Origin: an uncultured Rhodospirillales bacterium
Lineage (GTDB): Bacteria; Pseudomonadota; Alphaproteobacteria; CACIAM-22H2
Direction of reading: 5' to 3'
Assembly: GCA_937926175.1 (NCBI GenBank)
Contig: CALANV010000003.1
Coordinates: 1 to 44,365 of the forward strand
Length of the DNA stretch: 44,365 nucleotides
Below, piece after piece: positions 34,034 to 42,354 of the stretch. The notes beneath the pieces were generated by a model. That model ran no database searches and was not told the origin of the DNA. It saw only the letters and a list, made by a program, of their open reading frames with translations. Each line of letters opens with the position of its first letter. The first letter of the stretch is position 1. A program made the position numbers and the translations under genes.

Positions 34034-34930
34034 GTGGCGACGCTGCTCTGCCTCGGCCACGCGACGCTCGATACCATCTATCGCGTCGATACCATCCCGG
34101 CGACGCCGACCAAGGTGCCGGCCTTCGATTTCGCCCAATCGGTCGGCGGCATGGCGGCCGCCGCCGCCCTTGCCGCGGCTCGGCTCGGCGCGCGCGTCTA
34201 TTTCTGGGGGCGCGTCGGCGACGACGACGTCGGCGAACGGATTGCCGCCGAGCTGGCGCGCGACGGCGTCGATGTCACGCACCTGCGCCGCGTTCCCGGT
34301 GCGCGGTCGCCGATGTCGGCGATCCTGGTCGACCGTACCGGCGAACGGCTGGTCTGTCCGTTCCTCGATCCCGAGCTCGATCCCGACCCCGGCTGGCTGC
34401 CGATCGCCGAACTCGACCGCTTCGACGCGGTGGTCACGGACGTGCGCTGGCCGGCCGGCGCAGCGCTCGTGCTGAAGGCGGCCAAGGCGCGAGGAATGAT
34501 GGCCGTTCTGGATGCCGACGTGGCGTCCCACGACGTGCTCGCCGCTCTCGTCCCGCACGCGAGCCATGTCGTGTTCGCCGCGCCAGCCCTTTTGTCGTTC
34601 ACCGGCAAGGATGCGATCGAACCGGCGCTCCGAGCCGCGACGGCCGTTGCCGATGCTCTAGTCGGCGTCACCGCCGGGGCCGACGGATTCTATTGGCTCG
34701 ACGGCGCCGCACTTCGACATGCACCCGCGCCGCAGGTGGACGCCGTCGACACGCTCTGTGCCGGCGACGTCTTCCACGGCGCCTTCGCGCTGGCGCTTGC
34801 CGAGCGGCAATCGGTCGAAGCCAGCGCGCGGTTCGCCAATGCCGCGGCGGCGCTCAAGTGCACACGTTTCGGCGGCGCCTCGGGCGCACCGACCCGCGAC
34901 GAGATCGAGAAGCTTCTGGCCGGATCGTGA
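34034..34930 (+). CDS. PfkB/ribokinase-family sugar kinase, possible KDG kinase
   Basis: Kinase of 298 residues beginning at GTG 34034 after GGGGAGGGG. The N-terminal LGHATLDTIYRV and SVGGMAAAAALAAARLG are PfkB substrate-site motifs. The C-terminal anion hole reads DTLCAGDVFHGAF (residues 239-251) with catalytic Asp245; the usual DTxGAGD glycine is Cys242. The ending ALKCTRFGG resembles YihV-type and related kinases. Being last in a TRAP-aldolase operon, phosphorylation of a 2-keto-3-deoxy acid is the natural guess. Confidence 0.88.
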   Translation: MATLLCLGHATLDTIYRVDTIPATPTKVPAFDFAQSVGGMAAAAALAAARLGARVYFWGRVGDDDVGERIAAELARDGVDVTHLRRVPGARSPMSAILVDRTGERLVCPFLDPELDPDPGWLPIAELDRFDAVVTDVRWPAGAALVLKAAKARGMMAVLDADVASHDVLAALVPHASHVVFAAPALLSFTGKDAIEPALRAATAVADALVGVTAGADGFYWLDGAALRHAPAPQVDAVDTLCAGDVFHGAFALALAERQSVEASARFANAAAALKCTRFGGASGAPTRDEIEKLLAGS

Positions 34931-34964
34931 TCCGGCCGTGTGCGCTGCCGTCCCGCGACGCGCC

Positions 34965-35717
34965 TCAATAGGTGGCGCGGCCGCCGGAGATGTCGAACAC
35001 CGCGCCGGTCGAGAAGCTGCAATCTTCCGAGCACAGCCAAGCGACCAGCGCCGCGATCTCCCCGACCTTGCCGAAGCGGCCCATCGGGATCTTCGAGAGC
35101 ATGTACTGGATGTGCTCTTCCGTCATCTGCTTGAAGATTTCGGTCTCGACCGCCGCCGGTGTCACGCAGTTCACGATCACGCCGGTTCCGGCCAGCTCCT
35201 TGCCGAGCGACTTGGTCAGACCGATCAGGCCCGCCTTCGCGGCGCTGTAGGCCGGTGCGTTGGGGTTGCCTTCCTTGCCGGCGATCGAGGCGATATTGAC
35301 GATGCGTCCGTAGCCGTCCTTGATCATGCGCGGCACGATCGCGCGCGTGCAAAGGAAAGGTCCGGTCAGATCGACCTCGAGCACCTTGCGCCAGTCTTCC
35401 GGCGAGTATTCCCACGTCTTGCGATTCGGGCCGGTGATCCCCGCATTGTTGACGAGGATGTCGATCTTCCCGAGCTGGCCGATCGCGGCCTGACACGCAG
35501 CATTGACGGAAGCGGCGTCGGCGACGTCCACGACTGTCGCATAGACGGCACCCTTGCCGACGAGACGTTTGGTCGCGGCGTCGAGCGCGTGGGCGTCCAT
35601 GTCCCACAGACTGACCTCTGCGCCCGAGGCGAGCAGACGCTCGGCGATTGCAAGGCCGATGCCGCGCGCGCCGCCGGTAACCACCGCCTTGCGTCCGGCC
35701 AAATCGATCTGATTCAT
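34965..35717 (-). CDS. SDR oxidoreductase, sugar-acid dehydrogenase-like
   Basis: Classical SDR of 250 residues: TGGARGIG at 14-21, Asp39 after the second strand (LWDMD, favouring NAD), NNAG at 90-93, Ser144 and Tyr157/Lys161 (YSAAK). AGGAGG precedes the ATG at 35717. Similar enzymes are annotated as 2-keto-3-deoxy-L-fuconate or rhamnonate 4-dehydrogenase, whose product is the substrate of FAH-family hydrolases such as the one at 24429-25280; that link is inference. It is convergent with the kinase gene and divergent from the ABC transporter genes. Confidence 0.88.
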   Translation of the reverse strand: MNQIDLAGRKAVVTGGARGIGLAIAERLLASGAEVSLWDMDAHALDAATKRLVGKGAVYATVVDVADAASVNAACQAAIGQLGKIDILVNNAGITGPNRKTWEYSPEDWRKVLEVDLTGPFLCTRAIVPRMIKDGYGRIVNIASIAGKEGNPNAPAYSAAKAGLIGLTKSLGKELAGTGVIVNCVTPAAVETEIFKQMTEEHIQYMLSKIPMGRFGKVGEIAALVAWLCSEDCSFSTGAVFDISGGRATY

Positions 35718-35746
35718 CCCTCTATTCCTCCTGGCGAATCGAGGCG

Positions 35747-35780
35747 GCATTGTCGGGGATCGGGCTTCCGCTGACAATGC
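35747..35780. promoter_or_regulatory. Inverted repeat in the SDR/ABC divergent region
   Basis: GCATTGTC-N18-GACAATGC is a perfect 8-bp inverted repeat with arms 26 bp apart centre to centre, 30 bp upstream of the SDR start codon. It may be an operator. No -35/-10 pair is convincing in the 192-bp gap, and the ABC ATPase start at 35910 has no good ribosome site. Confidence 0.4.
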
Positions 35781-35909
35781 GCATGACATCCCGCGCGTCG
35801 CCTGGGTGTGCCCGGCGCGCGGGCGGCCGAGGTGGCCGTTTCCCGTGCATTTTGCTTTCCGCGACCGATTACATAGTATTGGAAGGACAAAAAGAATTAT
35901 GTCTGCCGT

Positions 35910-36998
35910 ATGACCGCCGCGCGCGAGATCGATCAGGTCGAAGTCGCCTACGGAGCGGTGTCTGTTCTCCGCGGCGTGTCGCTCGATGTGGCACCCGGGG
36001 AATTCGTTGCCCTGCTGGGGTCGTCGGGTTGCGGCAAGACGACTCTCCTTCGGGCGATCTCCGGGTTCGTGCCGGTTGCGCGCGGCGCGATCCGGGTCGG
36101 CGGGCGGGACATCACGCATCTGCCGCCCGACCGGCGCGACATGGCCATGGTCTTTCAGTCGTATGCGCTGTGGCTGCACATGACGGCAGCGCAGAACATC
36201 GCCTACGGACTACGCATCCGGCGATGGCGGCGCGCCGACATCGCCCGTCGCGTCGACGAGATCCTGCGCATGTTGAAGCTGGAAGGCCTCGGCGATCGGC
36301 CGATCACGCGCCTCTCCGGCGGTCAGAGCCAGCGCGTCGCACTTGGGCGCGCGCTTGCGGTGAACCCGCAGATCCTGCTTCTGGATGAACCGCTGTCGAA
36401 CCTCGACGCACGCATCCGCGAGGAGGTCCGGCACGAGATCAAGGCCATACAGAAATCGCTCGGCATCACCGCCATCCACGTGACGCACCACCGGGAAGAG
36501 ACGATGATCATGGCCGACCGTATCGTCATTCTCGATGCGGGACGCATCGCGCAGGTCGGATCGCCCGAGGAGGTCTACAATCGTCCGGCTTCGCCGTTCG
36601 TCGCAGCCTTCATGGGGGCTGGCAACATGATCCGCCTCAGGGTTCGGGCCAGTGGGGACGACTTGATGATCGAACCCGAACCGGACAACGGGCCGGCGCG
36701 CATCGCCGTGACGCATCCGGCGAGAGCGCGCCTCATGCCCGGGCCGGTTACGGCGTACTTCCGCAGCGAGCAGGCGCAGCTGACGGCGCCGGACGACGTG
36801 GCGGACGACGCCCGCGATCTCGTGCTCAAGGGGCGCATCGTGCAGGCCGCCTATCCGGGCGGATTCTGGCGTTATGGCGTCGATGTGGGCGGACAGCATT
36901 TCCTGGTGGACGACGAGCGTCGTCTGGAAGTTGGTGCGCCGGTCGGTGTCCGGCTGCCGGCGCATGCGTTACATCTTTATCCGGACAACGGACCCTGA
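35910..36998 (+). CDS. ABC importer ATPase, spermidine/putrescine/Fe3+ (PotA) type
   Basis: ATPase of 362 residues: Walker A GSSGCGKT at 37-44, Q-loop FQSYALWLHM, LSGGQSQR at 135-142, Walker B LLLDE at 156-160 and H-loop His193, then a TOBE domain. Two deviations are visible: the Q-loop has LWLHM where LWPHM is common, and the H-loop reads VTHHREE instead of VTHDQEE. ATG 35910 is the only sensible start; the nearest AAGGA is about 24 nt upstream, so translation may be weak. The binding-protein and first permease genes that follow are broken, so this importer is probably not functional as a unit. Confidence 0.88.
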   Translation: MTAAREIDQVEVAYGAVSVLRGVSLDVAPGEFVALLGSSGCGKTTLLRAISGFVPVARGAIRVGGRDITHLPPDRRDMAMVFQSYALWLHMTAAQNIAYGLRIRRWRRADIARRVDEILRMLKLEGLGDRPITRLSGGQSQRVALGRALAVNPQILLLDEPLSNLDARIREEVRHEIKAIQKSLGITAIHVTHHREETMIMADRIVILDAGRIAQVGSPEEVYNRPASPFVAAFMGAGNMIRLRVRASGDDLMIEPEPDNGPARIAVTHPARARLMPGPVTAYFRSEQAQLTAPDDVADDARDLVLKGRIVQAAYPGGFWRYGVDVGGQHFLVDDERRLEVGAPVGVRLPAHALHLYPDNGP

Positions 36999-37070
36999 AG
37001 AGGCTGGGGCCTGACACGATAATGCAACGGGCGGCGGCTACAGTTTCGCCGCTCATCAGGGAGGACGTAC

Positions 37071-38225
37071 ATGGACCGACGAGTATTCCTGGCATCGCTC
37101 TGTGGTGCGGCGGCGATCGCGTTCGTGTCGCCGGCCATCGCGCAGCAGCGCGTTACGATCAACGTGATGACGGCCGGCGACCAGAACATAGTCGACTACA
37201 TCACCGACTATCTCGGACCGGCCTTCGAAAAACAGAATCCCGGCATTCGCGTGCGCGCGGTCGGCACCGGCCCCGGTGACGCGGGATCTCAGAAGATCTG
37301 TGAGCGCATCGACGCCCAGCGCAGCGCCAACGCCGCCACCTGAGACGTCGACGTCGCGGTGGTGCATTAGCGCATGGCCGGCCAGATGGTAAAGGAGGGC
37401 ATCCTCGCGCGCTACCGGGACGAGGTCAAGACCGGCGCGCTCGTTACGCGCGACACGGCGAGGAACGCACTAGGCGCCAACGTCGACGGCTATGTGATCC
37501 CGATGTTCCACAGCCAGACGGCGATCGCCGACAACCCGGCGCTCGTCTCGGAACCGCCGAAGACGTTCGAGAAACTCGTCGCCTGGACCAAGGCCAACCC
37601 AAAGAAGTTCGGCTATAACGGCATCAAAGGCGGCATGTTGGGGGTCGCGTTCGTGTTCGGCTGGATCTACGCCCATTCGCCGAACCCGCAGCAGCTGATG
37701 GAAGGGCCCTATGACCCGAAGGTCAAGGAAAGCTGGGGGCCCCGCGCTCGCCAAGCTCAAGGAGTTCAATCAGAACGTCGTCATCATGCCCGGCAATGCC
37801 GGCACGCTGGACATGCTGAACCGCGCGAGATCGCGATGGGGCCGGTGTGGGTCGACATGTTCTACACCTGGCAAGCGGACGGCAAGCTGCCGCCGACCAT
37901 GCGGCTGCAGCTCATCGCGCCGGGGCTTCCGAGCCAGCCGATGTACTACGTGATCCCGCAGAAGGCGGCGAACATGGAGGCGGCCAAGAAGTTCGTCGAG
38001 TTCGCGACCAGCCCCGCGATCCAGGCCGAGGGTATCGTGAAGCGGTTCAACTGGTATCCGGGCATTGACGCACAGCATGTCCAGGCGCATCTCGACCGCG
38101 CGGTCTGGGAGAAGCTCTTCAACGACATCCCACCGCAGGACCTTGCCACCAAGGGCAAGTCGATGCCCATCGCCGAGTACTTCAAGGAGATCCAGGAGGC
38201 GTACGAGCACCAGGTCGCGAATTAG
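37071..38225 (+). pseudogene. Broken ABC transporter substrate-binding protein gene (nonsense and frameshift mutations)
   Basis: The reading frame starts at ATG 37071 behind GGGAGG with a signal peptide (RRVFLASL to AIAQQ) and should continue to 38225, about 384 residues. It is interrupted by TGA at 37341 and TAG at 37368 in the same frame; reading them as Trp and Gln restores AATWDVDVAVVHQRMAG, so they look like simple TGG-to-TGA and CAG-to-TAG changes. Further on, one extra G in the run at 37735-37739 shifts the frame and one missing base near 37825 restores it (KLKEFNQNVVIMPGNAG lies in the shifted part). The rest (YYVIPQKAANMEAAKKFVEF) is well preserved. The decay is therefore recent. The family is the PotD/Fe3+-type binding proteins. 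Confidence 0.85.
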
Positions 38226-38251
38226 ATCGATGACCGTGCGGTGAAGCCCTC

Positions 38252-39173
38252 ATGCTTCACGAAACCCGGCACGGGGAAAGCCGACATGAGGGCCTCGCCC
38301 TGAAACCGTTGAAGGGCGAGGCCCGCCGGCACGCGACGGAGTCGATCCGGGCGAATCTCCTCGCACTCCTGCTGGTGGCGCCGGCGCTCGCCGTGGTGCT
38401 GGCTCTCTTCGCCTAATCCGCTTCTTTTCTCGATCGCGAGCGCCGTCACCGTGGAAGGCAGGCTCAGCATCGCCAACTTCACGAAGGCGTTCGAGTTCTA
38501 CGACCGCGACATCCTGTTCACGTTCGTCATCATCGGCATCTCGACGGCGTTGATCGGGCTCTTCTCGGTCGCGATCGGCGGCTATCTGGTCCTTGGCGAG
38601 AACTGGACGGCCGTTGCCATCCTGGCCTGGTTCTATCGCTGGCCGCTGTTCGTCCCGTTCATCGTCGAGGCGCAGTGCATGTATACGTTCCTCGCCAAGA
38701 ACGGGCTGATGAACAACGGCTTCGTCGCGTTGGGCCTGGTCGACATCGAGACGACCCAGAGCCTGCTCGATTGGCGCGGCATCATCATCACCTTCGTCTG
38801 GAAGCAGACACCGTTCGTCGCCCTGATGGTGGCGGGCGCCATGGCGGCGCTCGACCGTGCGACCATCGAAGCCGCGCGGAACCTGGGGGCATCACGCCTT
38901 CGCATCCTCGTCGAGATCGTCGTGCCGCAGATCCGGCCGACTCTCATCGTCGGCCTGATCCTTTCGTTCGTGACGACACTGTCGGTCCTGTCCGTGCCGC
39001 TGATGGTGAGCGGCGGCACGCCGACCATGCTGACGGTGGACATGGCCTATCGCATCAACGCGTTCGGCGACTACGGCGTCGCCAACGCGCTGGGCCTGAT
39101 CTCCTATCTGATGACGGGTGCGGTCGCATGGATCTACCTGCGCGAGACCATGCGCGAGAGGGAGCGGACATGA
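38252..39173 (+). pseudogene. Frameshifted ABC transporter permease (PotB-like)
   Basis: An ATG at 38252 starts a permease with a 55-residue cytoplasmic lead and first helix (NLLALLLVAPALAVVLALFA). At 38414 the expected Ala-Tyr-Pro (GCC TAT CCG) reads GCC TAA TCC, an extra A that creates a stop and shifts the frame. From 38418 the other frame continues unbroken to 39173 with about five helices and the EAA loop IEAARNLGASRLRILVEIV. A re-start at GTG 38451 would give a protein lacking helix one. It follows the broken binding-protein gene by 26 nt. Confidence 0.8.
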
Positions 39174-39982
39174 CGACGATGCGCGCGCTCGGTTGGCTGC
39201 CCTGGGGCATTCTCCTCGGCGTGCTTGCCTTTGCGGTCTTTGGGCCGCTCGCGAGCCTGTTGCTGTGGTCGTTCGCCGAGGCCTGGTATTTCCCCCACAA
39301 GCTGCCCTCGCAATGGGGCTTCCGGTTCTGGGAGCACGTGTTCCGGCCGACCGGCCGCGCCATGGAGGCGCTCGGCATGAGCATCTCGATCGCGCTGCTG
39401 ACGGTCGTCATGTGTCTGGCGATCTCGGTTCCGGCGGGCCTGGCGCTCGCCCGCGGACGGCTGCCGTGGCGTCCGCTGATCATGCTCGCCTTCCTGCTGC
39501 CCCAGGCCTTCCCGAGCCTGCCGATCTACATCAACGTCGCCCGCATCTTCTACGAGTTCGGGCTGAACGGCACGGTTGCCGGCGTCGTGCTCGTCCACAC
39601 GCTGCACGGCCTCGTCTACGCCGTGTGGATCACGACGGCGGCGTTCGCGGCGGTCGACGCCGAACTCGAGCAGGCGGCCCGCAATCTCGGCGCGTCCGCC
39701 CTGCGGACGTTCTTCACGGTGACGCTTCCGCTCGCCGCGCCCGGCATCGTCGCCAGCGCGATCTTCGTGTTCCTCGAGTCACTGGACGAGTTCACCGGCT
39801 CGTACTTCGTCGGCGCGCCGGAGGTGACGACGCTGCCGCTGCTGATGTTCACGGCGAGCATGGCCGGCAACTATCAGATCTCGTCGATTACCGCCCTGAT
39901 ATTGCTGGTGCCGTCGATCGCCTTCATGCTCGTCGTCGAGCGTTTCCTGAAACCCGACGTCCTTTCAAAAGTCGGCGCATGA
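39170..39982 (+). CDS. ABC transporter permease (PotC-like)
   Basis: Intact permease of 270 residues with six membrane spans and an EAA loop LEQAARNLGASALRTFFTVTLP near 165-186. ATG 39170 overlaps the stop of the preceding permease (ATGA). FLESLDEFTGSYFVGAPEV is typical of the PotC/Fe3+ permease group. Because its partner permease and binding protein are disrupted, it may now be without function despite its intact frame. Confidence 0.9.
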   Translation: MTTMRALGWLPWGILLGVLAFAVFGPLASLLLWSFAEAWYFPHKLPSQWGFRFWEHVFRPTGRAMEALGMSISIALLTVVMCLAISVPAGLALARGRLPWRPLIMLAFLLPQAFPSLPIYINVARIFYEFGLNGTVAGVVLVHTLHGLVYAVWITTAAFAAVDAELEQAARNLGASALRTFFTVTLPLAAPGIVASAIFVFLESLDEFTGSYFVGAPEVTTLPLLMFTASMAGNYQISSITALILLVPSIAFMLVVERFLKPDVLSKVGA

Positions 39983-40062
39983 TTTTCGGGACTGCCGCTG
40001 GGACGCCCGGCCGCAGGACGTGACATTCCGCGCCGGCGCTGCGGACCAGAAGTGCGGCGACG

Positions 40063-40091
40063 AAAAACCCGCCCGGCATGAGCCGGGCGGG
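40063..40091 (-). terminator. Rho-independent terminator of the flavocytochrome operon
   Basis: On the minus strand CCCGCCCGGC, loop TCAT, GCCGGGCGGG is followed by TTTTT. It lies 28 nt after the flavoprotein stop codon and, being in the gap to the convergent permease gene, might also stop plus-strand transcription, though no T-run follows on that side. Confidence 0.9.
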
Positions 40092-40118
40092 GGGTGTCGC
40101 GAGCGCGCTGCCTTTCGT

Positions 40119-41420
40119 TCAGGCGTCCCAGATTTCGCGCGACATCGAGGCGTACCAGCCCTCGGCATAGCGCGCCTCGGCGAGCCGGAAGCTGGCATCG
40201 GCATTGGCGGGGCTCACGCCGCCAGCGTTCTGCACCGCGGCAATTCCCTGCGGCGTAACGCGATAGACGTCGGCAACCGAGATGCCATAGTCCGGCGCGA
40301 GCAGGCTGTAGCAGGTATTGACGTAGGTAGGCGTCACGGGCGGCCGACCGTTGAGCGCGTTCACCACCGCCATGGCCGCGACCTTGCCCTGGCTGTTGGC
40401 GGCGAAGCCCGACTTCGGCATGGCCCCGGCGATGCTGGCATCCCCGATGACGTGCACGTTCTTGTGGATGGTCGATTCGAACGTGACAGGGTCGACCGGG
40501 CACCATCCGGTCTGATTGGCGAGTCCGACATCGCGCGCGATCTTTCCTGCCCATTGCGGCGGGATCACGTTCACGACGTCGCCGCGGTGACGGGTGCCGA
40601 ACTCGGTCGTCACGGTCATTTCGGCCGGGTCCACGCTGACCACCTTGCCGTCCTTCGACAGCGGCACCCATTCGATCATGTCACCGTAGAGCTGGCGCCA
40701 GCCCGCTTGGAAGAGTCCCTGCTTCGAGAACGTCTCCTTGGCGTCGAGGATCAGGACCTTCGAGCGCGGTTTGTTGTTCTTGAGATAGTAGGCGATCATC
40801 GAGGCGCGCTCGTAGGGGCCGGGCGGGCACCGGAACGGGTTCGCCGGCGGCGCCAGGATGACGACGCCGCCATCCGGCATCGCCTCGAGTTGGCGTCGCA
40901 GGAGAACGGTCTGCGGCCCGGCCTTCCAGGCGTGCGGCATGCGCTCCGCCGCACTCTCGTCGTAACCCTCGATCGCACCCCAGCGGATGTCGATCCCGGG
41001 CGATACGATCGCACGGTCGTAGTTGAGGGTCTGGCCGCCCGCGAGCCGCACGGTGCGCGCCACGGGATCGAGGGCCACGGCCGTGTCGTGAATGACGCGG
41101 ACTCCGTGCCGGTTCTGGAGCGCATCGTAATTATGCGCGATGTCGTCCATGCTCTTGAAACCGGCGAGGACGTAGTTGCTGAACGGACAGGTGTGAAAGA
41201 CCCGCGCCGGTTCGACGAGGGTGACGTCGATCGCCGGGTCGAGCTCGCGGATCTTCTTTGCGGCCGTCGCCCCGCCGAACCCGCCGCCGATGACGACGAC
41301 GCGGCCTTTGTCGGCAGCCCGCACGGCGAAATTGACGCCGAGGGCCGAGCTCGCCACCGCAGCGCCGGCGAGCTGGGCAAAGCGGCGGCGTGAGATCGTG
41401 GTGCCGAAGCGCTTGGTCAT
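40119..41420 (-). CDS. fccB: FAD-dependent sulfide dehydrogenase, flavocytochrome c flavoprotein subunit (FccB-like)
   Basis: Flavoprotein of 433 residues with a Tat signal (ISRRRFAQLAG) and a dinucleotide site GGGFGG at 45-50, so it is periplasmic. Redox cysteines expected in flavocytochrome c/SQR enzymes are Cys198 (FRCPPGPYER) and Cys307 (TGWCPVDP); Cys78 (FHTCPFSN) and a late NTCYS are also family features. VIGDASIAGAMPKSGFAANS is the C-terminal FAD contact. It would oxidise sulfide to sulfur and pass electrons to the cytochrome encoded 11 nt upstream. No other sulfur-oxidation gene is in the window. Confidence 0.9.
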   Translation of the reverse strand: MTKRFGTTISRRRFAQLAGAAVASSALGVNFAVRAADKGRVVVIGGGFGGATAAKKIRELDPAIDVTLVEPARVFHTCPFSNYVLAGFKSMDDIAHNYDALQNRHGVRVIHDTAVALDPVARTVRLAGGQTLNYDRAIVSPGIDIRWGAIEGYDESAAERMPHAWKAGPQTVLLRRQLEAMPDGGVVILAPPANPFRCPPGPYERASMIAYYLKNNKPRSKVLILDAKETFSKQGLFQAGWRQLYGDMIEWVPLSKDGKVVSVDPAEMTVTTEFGTRHRGDVVNVIPPQWAGKIARDVGLANQTGWCPVDPVTFESTIHKNVHVIGDASIAGAMPKSGFAANSQGKVAAMAVVNALNGRPPVTPTYVNTCYSLLAPDYGISVADVYRVTPQGIAAVQNAGGVSPANADASFRLAEARYAEGWYASMSREIWDA

Positions 41421-41431
41421 CGGGGTCTCCC

Positions 41432-41761
41432 TCACTTCCAGTTTGCCGCGATCTCGCGCGCGAGCGCGTCGATCTCGGCATCCGTATAGCCCTTGGCGAT
41501 GCGGTTCATGACCGTCGCCTGACGTTGTCCGTCGCGGAAGGCGCGCAGCGTCTCCGCCAATGATTCGGCGGAACGGCCGTAGATCGAGGGGATCGTCGCC
41601 GGACTGCGGCCCTGCGGACCGTGACACCCGGCGCAGCTGAGGCTGAGGAGCTGTGGGTCGGCGTTCTGGGCCGCCGCAGGCACGAAGGCACCCGCGGTCA
41701 GCAGCGCCGCGACACCGAAGATGGGGGCGTACAGCCACATGGATGCATATCTCCTCTTCAT
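41432..41761 (-). CDS. Periplasmic cytochrome c, electron-accepting partner of FccB
   Basis: Small class I cytochrome of 109 residues with a signal peptide (MKRRYASMWLYAPIFG to AAAQN), one haem-binding CAGCH (Cys43, Cys46, His47) and a likely axial Met85 (ATVMNRIAKG). The start at 41761 gives a charged N-region; an ATG at 41739 has a better-placed AGGAGA and is the alternative. It is directly upstream of the fccB-like gene, the usual order for the cytochrome subunit of flavocytochrome c. It has one haem only, like single-haem FccA forms. Confidence 0.88.
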   Translation of the reverse strand: MKRRYASMWLYAPIFGVAALLTAGAFVPAAAQNADPQLLSLSCAGCHGPQGRSPATIPSIYGRSAESLAETLRAFRDGQRQATVMNRIAKGYTDAEIDALAREIAANWK

Positions 41762-42354
41762 CGGATCAGAAGCCTCCCCGAACTCGTGTGCGCCGACCGG
41801 TCGTCCCGCCACCCCGGTCGCCGCGCAAACCCATTTTTACCCGTTCCGGCCAGAAGACAACCTGACCGCGTCATCGATCCGGCCTGCCTCAGGTCAAGCC
41901 GGTCAGGGGTATGCATGTCGCCGCAGGGGCGGGCAATCTAGCTTTTCTCAAGGCGCTTCAAAGTTTTCTTGAACCGGCCGGGCAATACGACCGGCCCGAC
42001 ACGTCGGCATTGACCGGTACCCGCGGCTCCGATAGCTTAACCAACATGCCGACGATGTTGCAGAACAGCCTGCGACTTATGAACCCGGCGCCCTGACGGC
42101 GCCGGGCCCAAAGTCCTGCTGTCCCGCAACCTGTTCGTCCGCATTCCATGATCTCAGACCGATCTGCCCGCCCGTTCGGCGGATTTCCATTCTCAGCAAA
42201 GCGTCCCGTTGCAGCCGGCCTGCGGCCGCTGTCGGCGAACCTCGATCGACTTAGCGGCGGTCGTCGCGCGTAAGCCTACGCCCGACGGCCGGACCGTCCC
42301 TGATCCATTCCGCAATCCCGCCGCCCCGGGGCGGCCAATCGAGGAGTTCCGACG
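41762..42354 (+). promoter_or_regulatory. Long leader of leuA: promoter, mini-ORF and hairpins
   Basis: This 593-bp gap lies between the divergent cytochrome and leuA genes. TTGACC (42010-42015), 17 bp, then TAGCTT (42033-42038) is a possible promoter whose start site would fall at about 42045. An ATG at 42046 begins a 16-codon frame (MPTMLQNSLRLMNPAP) ending at 42096 inside a perfect 9-bp hairpin (CCCGGCGCC, 5-nt loop, 42084-42106). A leaderless leader peptide is therefore possible, but only three of its codons are leucine and no T-run follows the hairpin. A GC palindrome CCGCCCCGGGGCGG (42321-42334) precedes the leuA ribosome site GAGGAG. Attenuation is a hypothesis. No other gene is supported here. 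Confidence 0.4.

Noticed and set aside
32083..34077. 664-residue minus-strand open frame opposite dctM and the aldolase
   Set aside because: It spans two clear plus-strand genes and is composed of charged, low-complexity sequence typical of an antisense frame.
37341..37370. Recoding of TGA (selenocysteine) and TAG
   Set aside because: The expected residues are Trp and Gln, there is no obvious SECIS-like hairpin, and frameshifts occur downstream; decay or sequence error is simpler.
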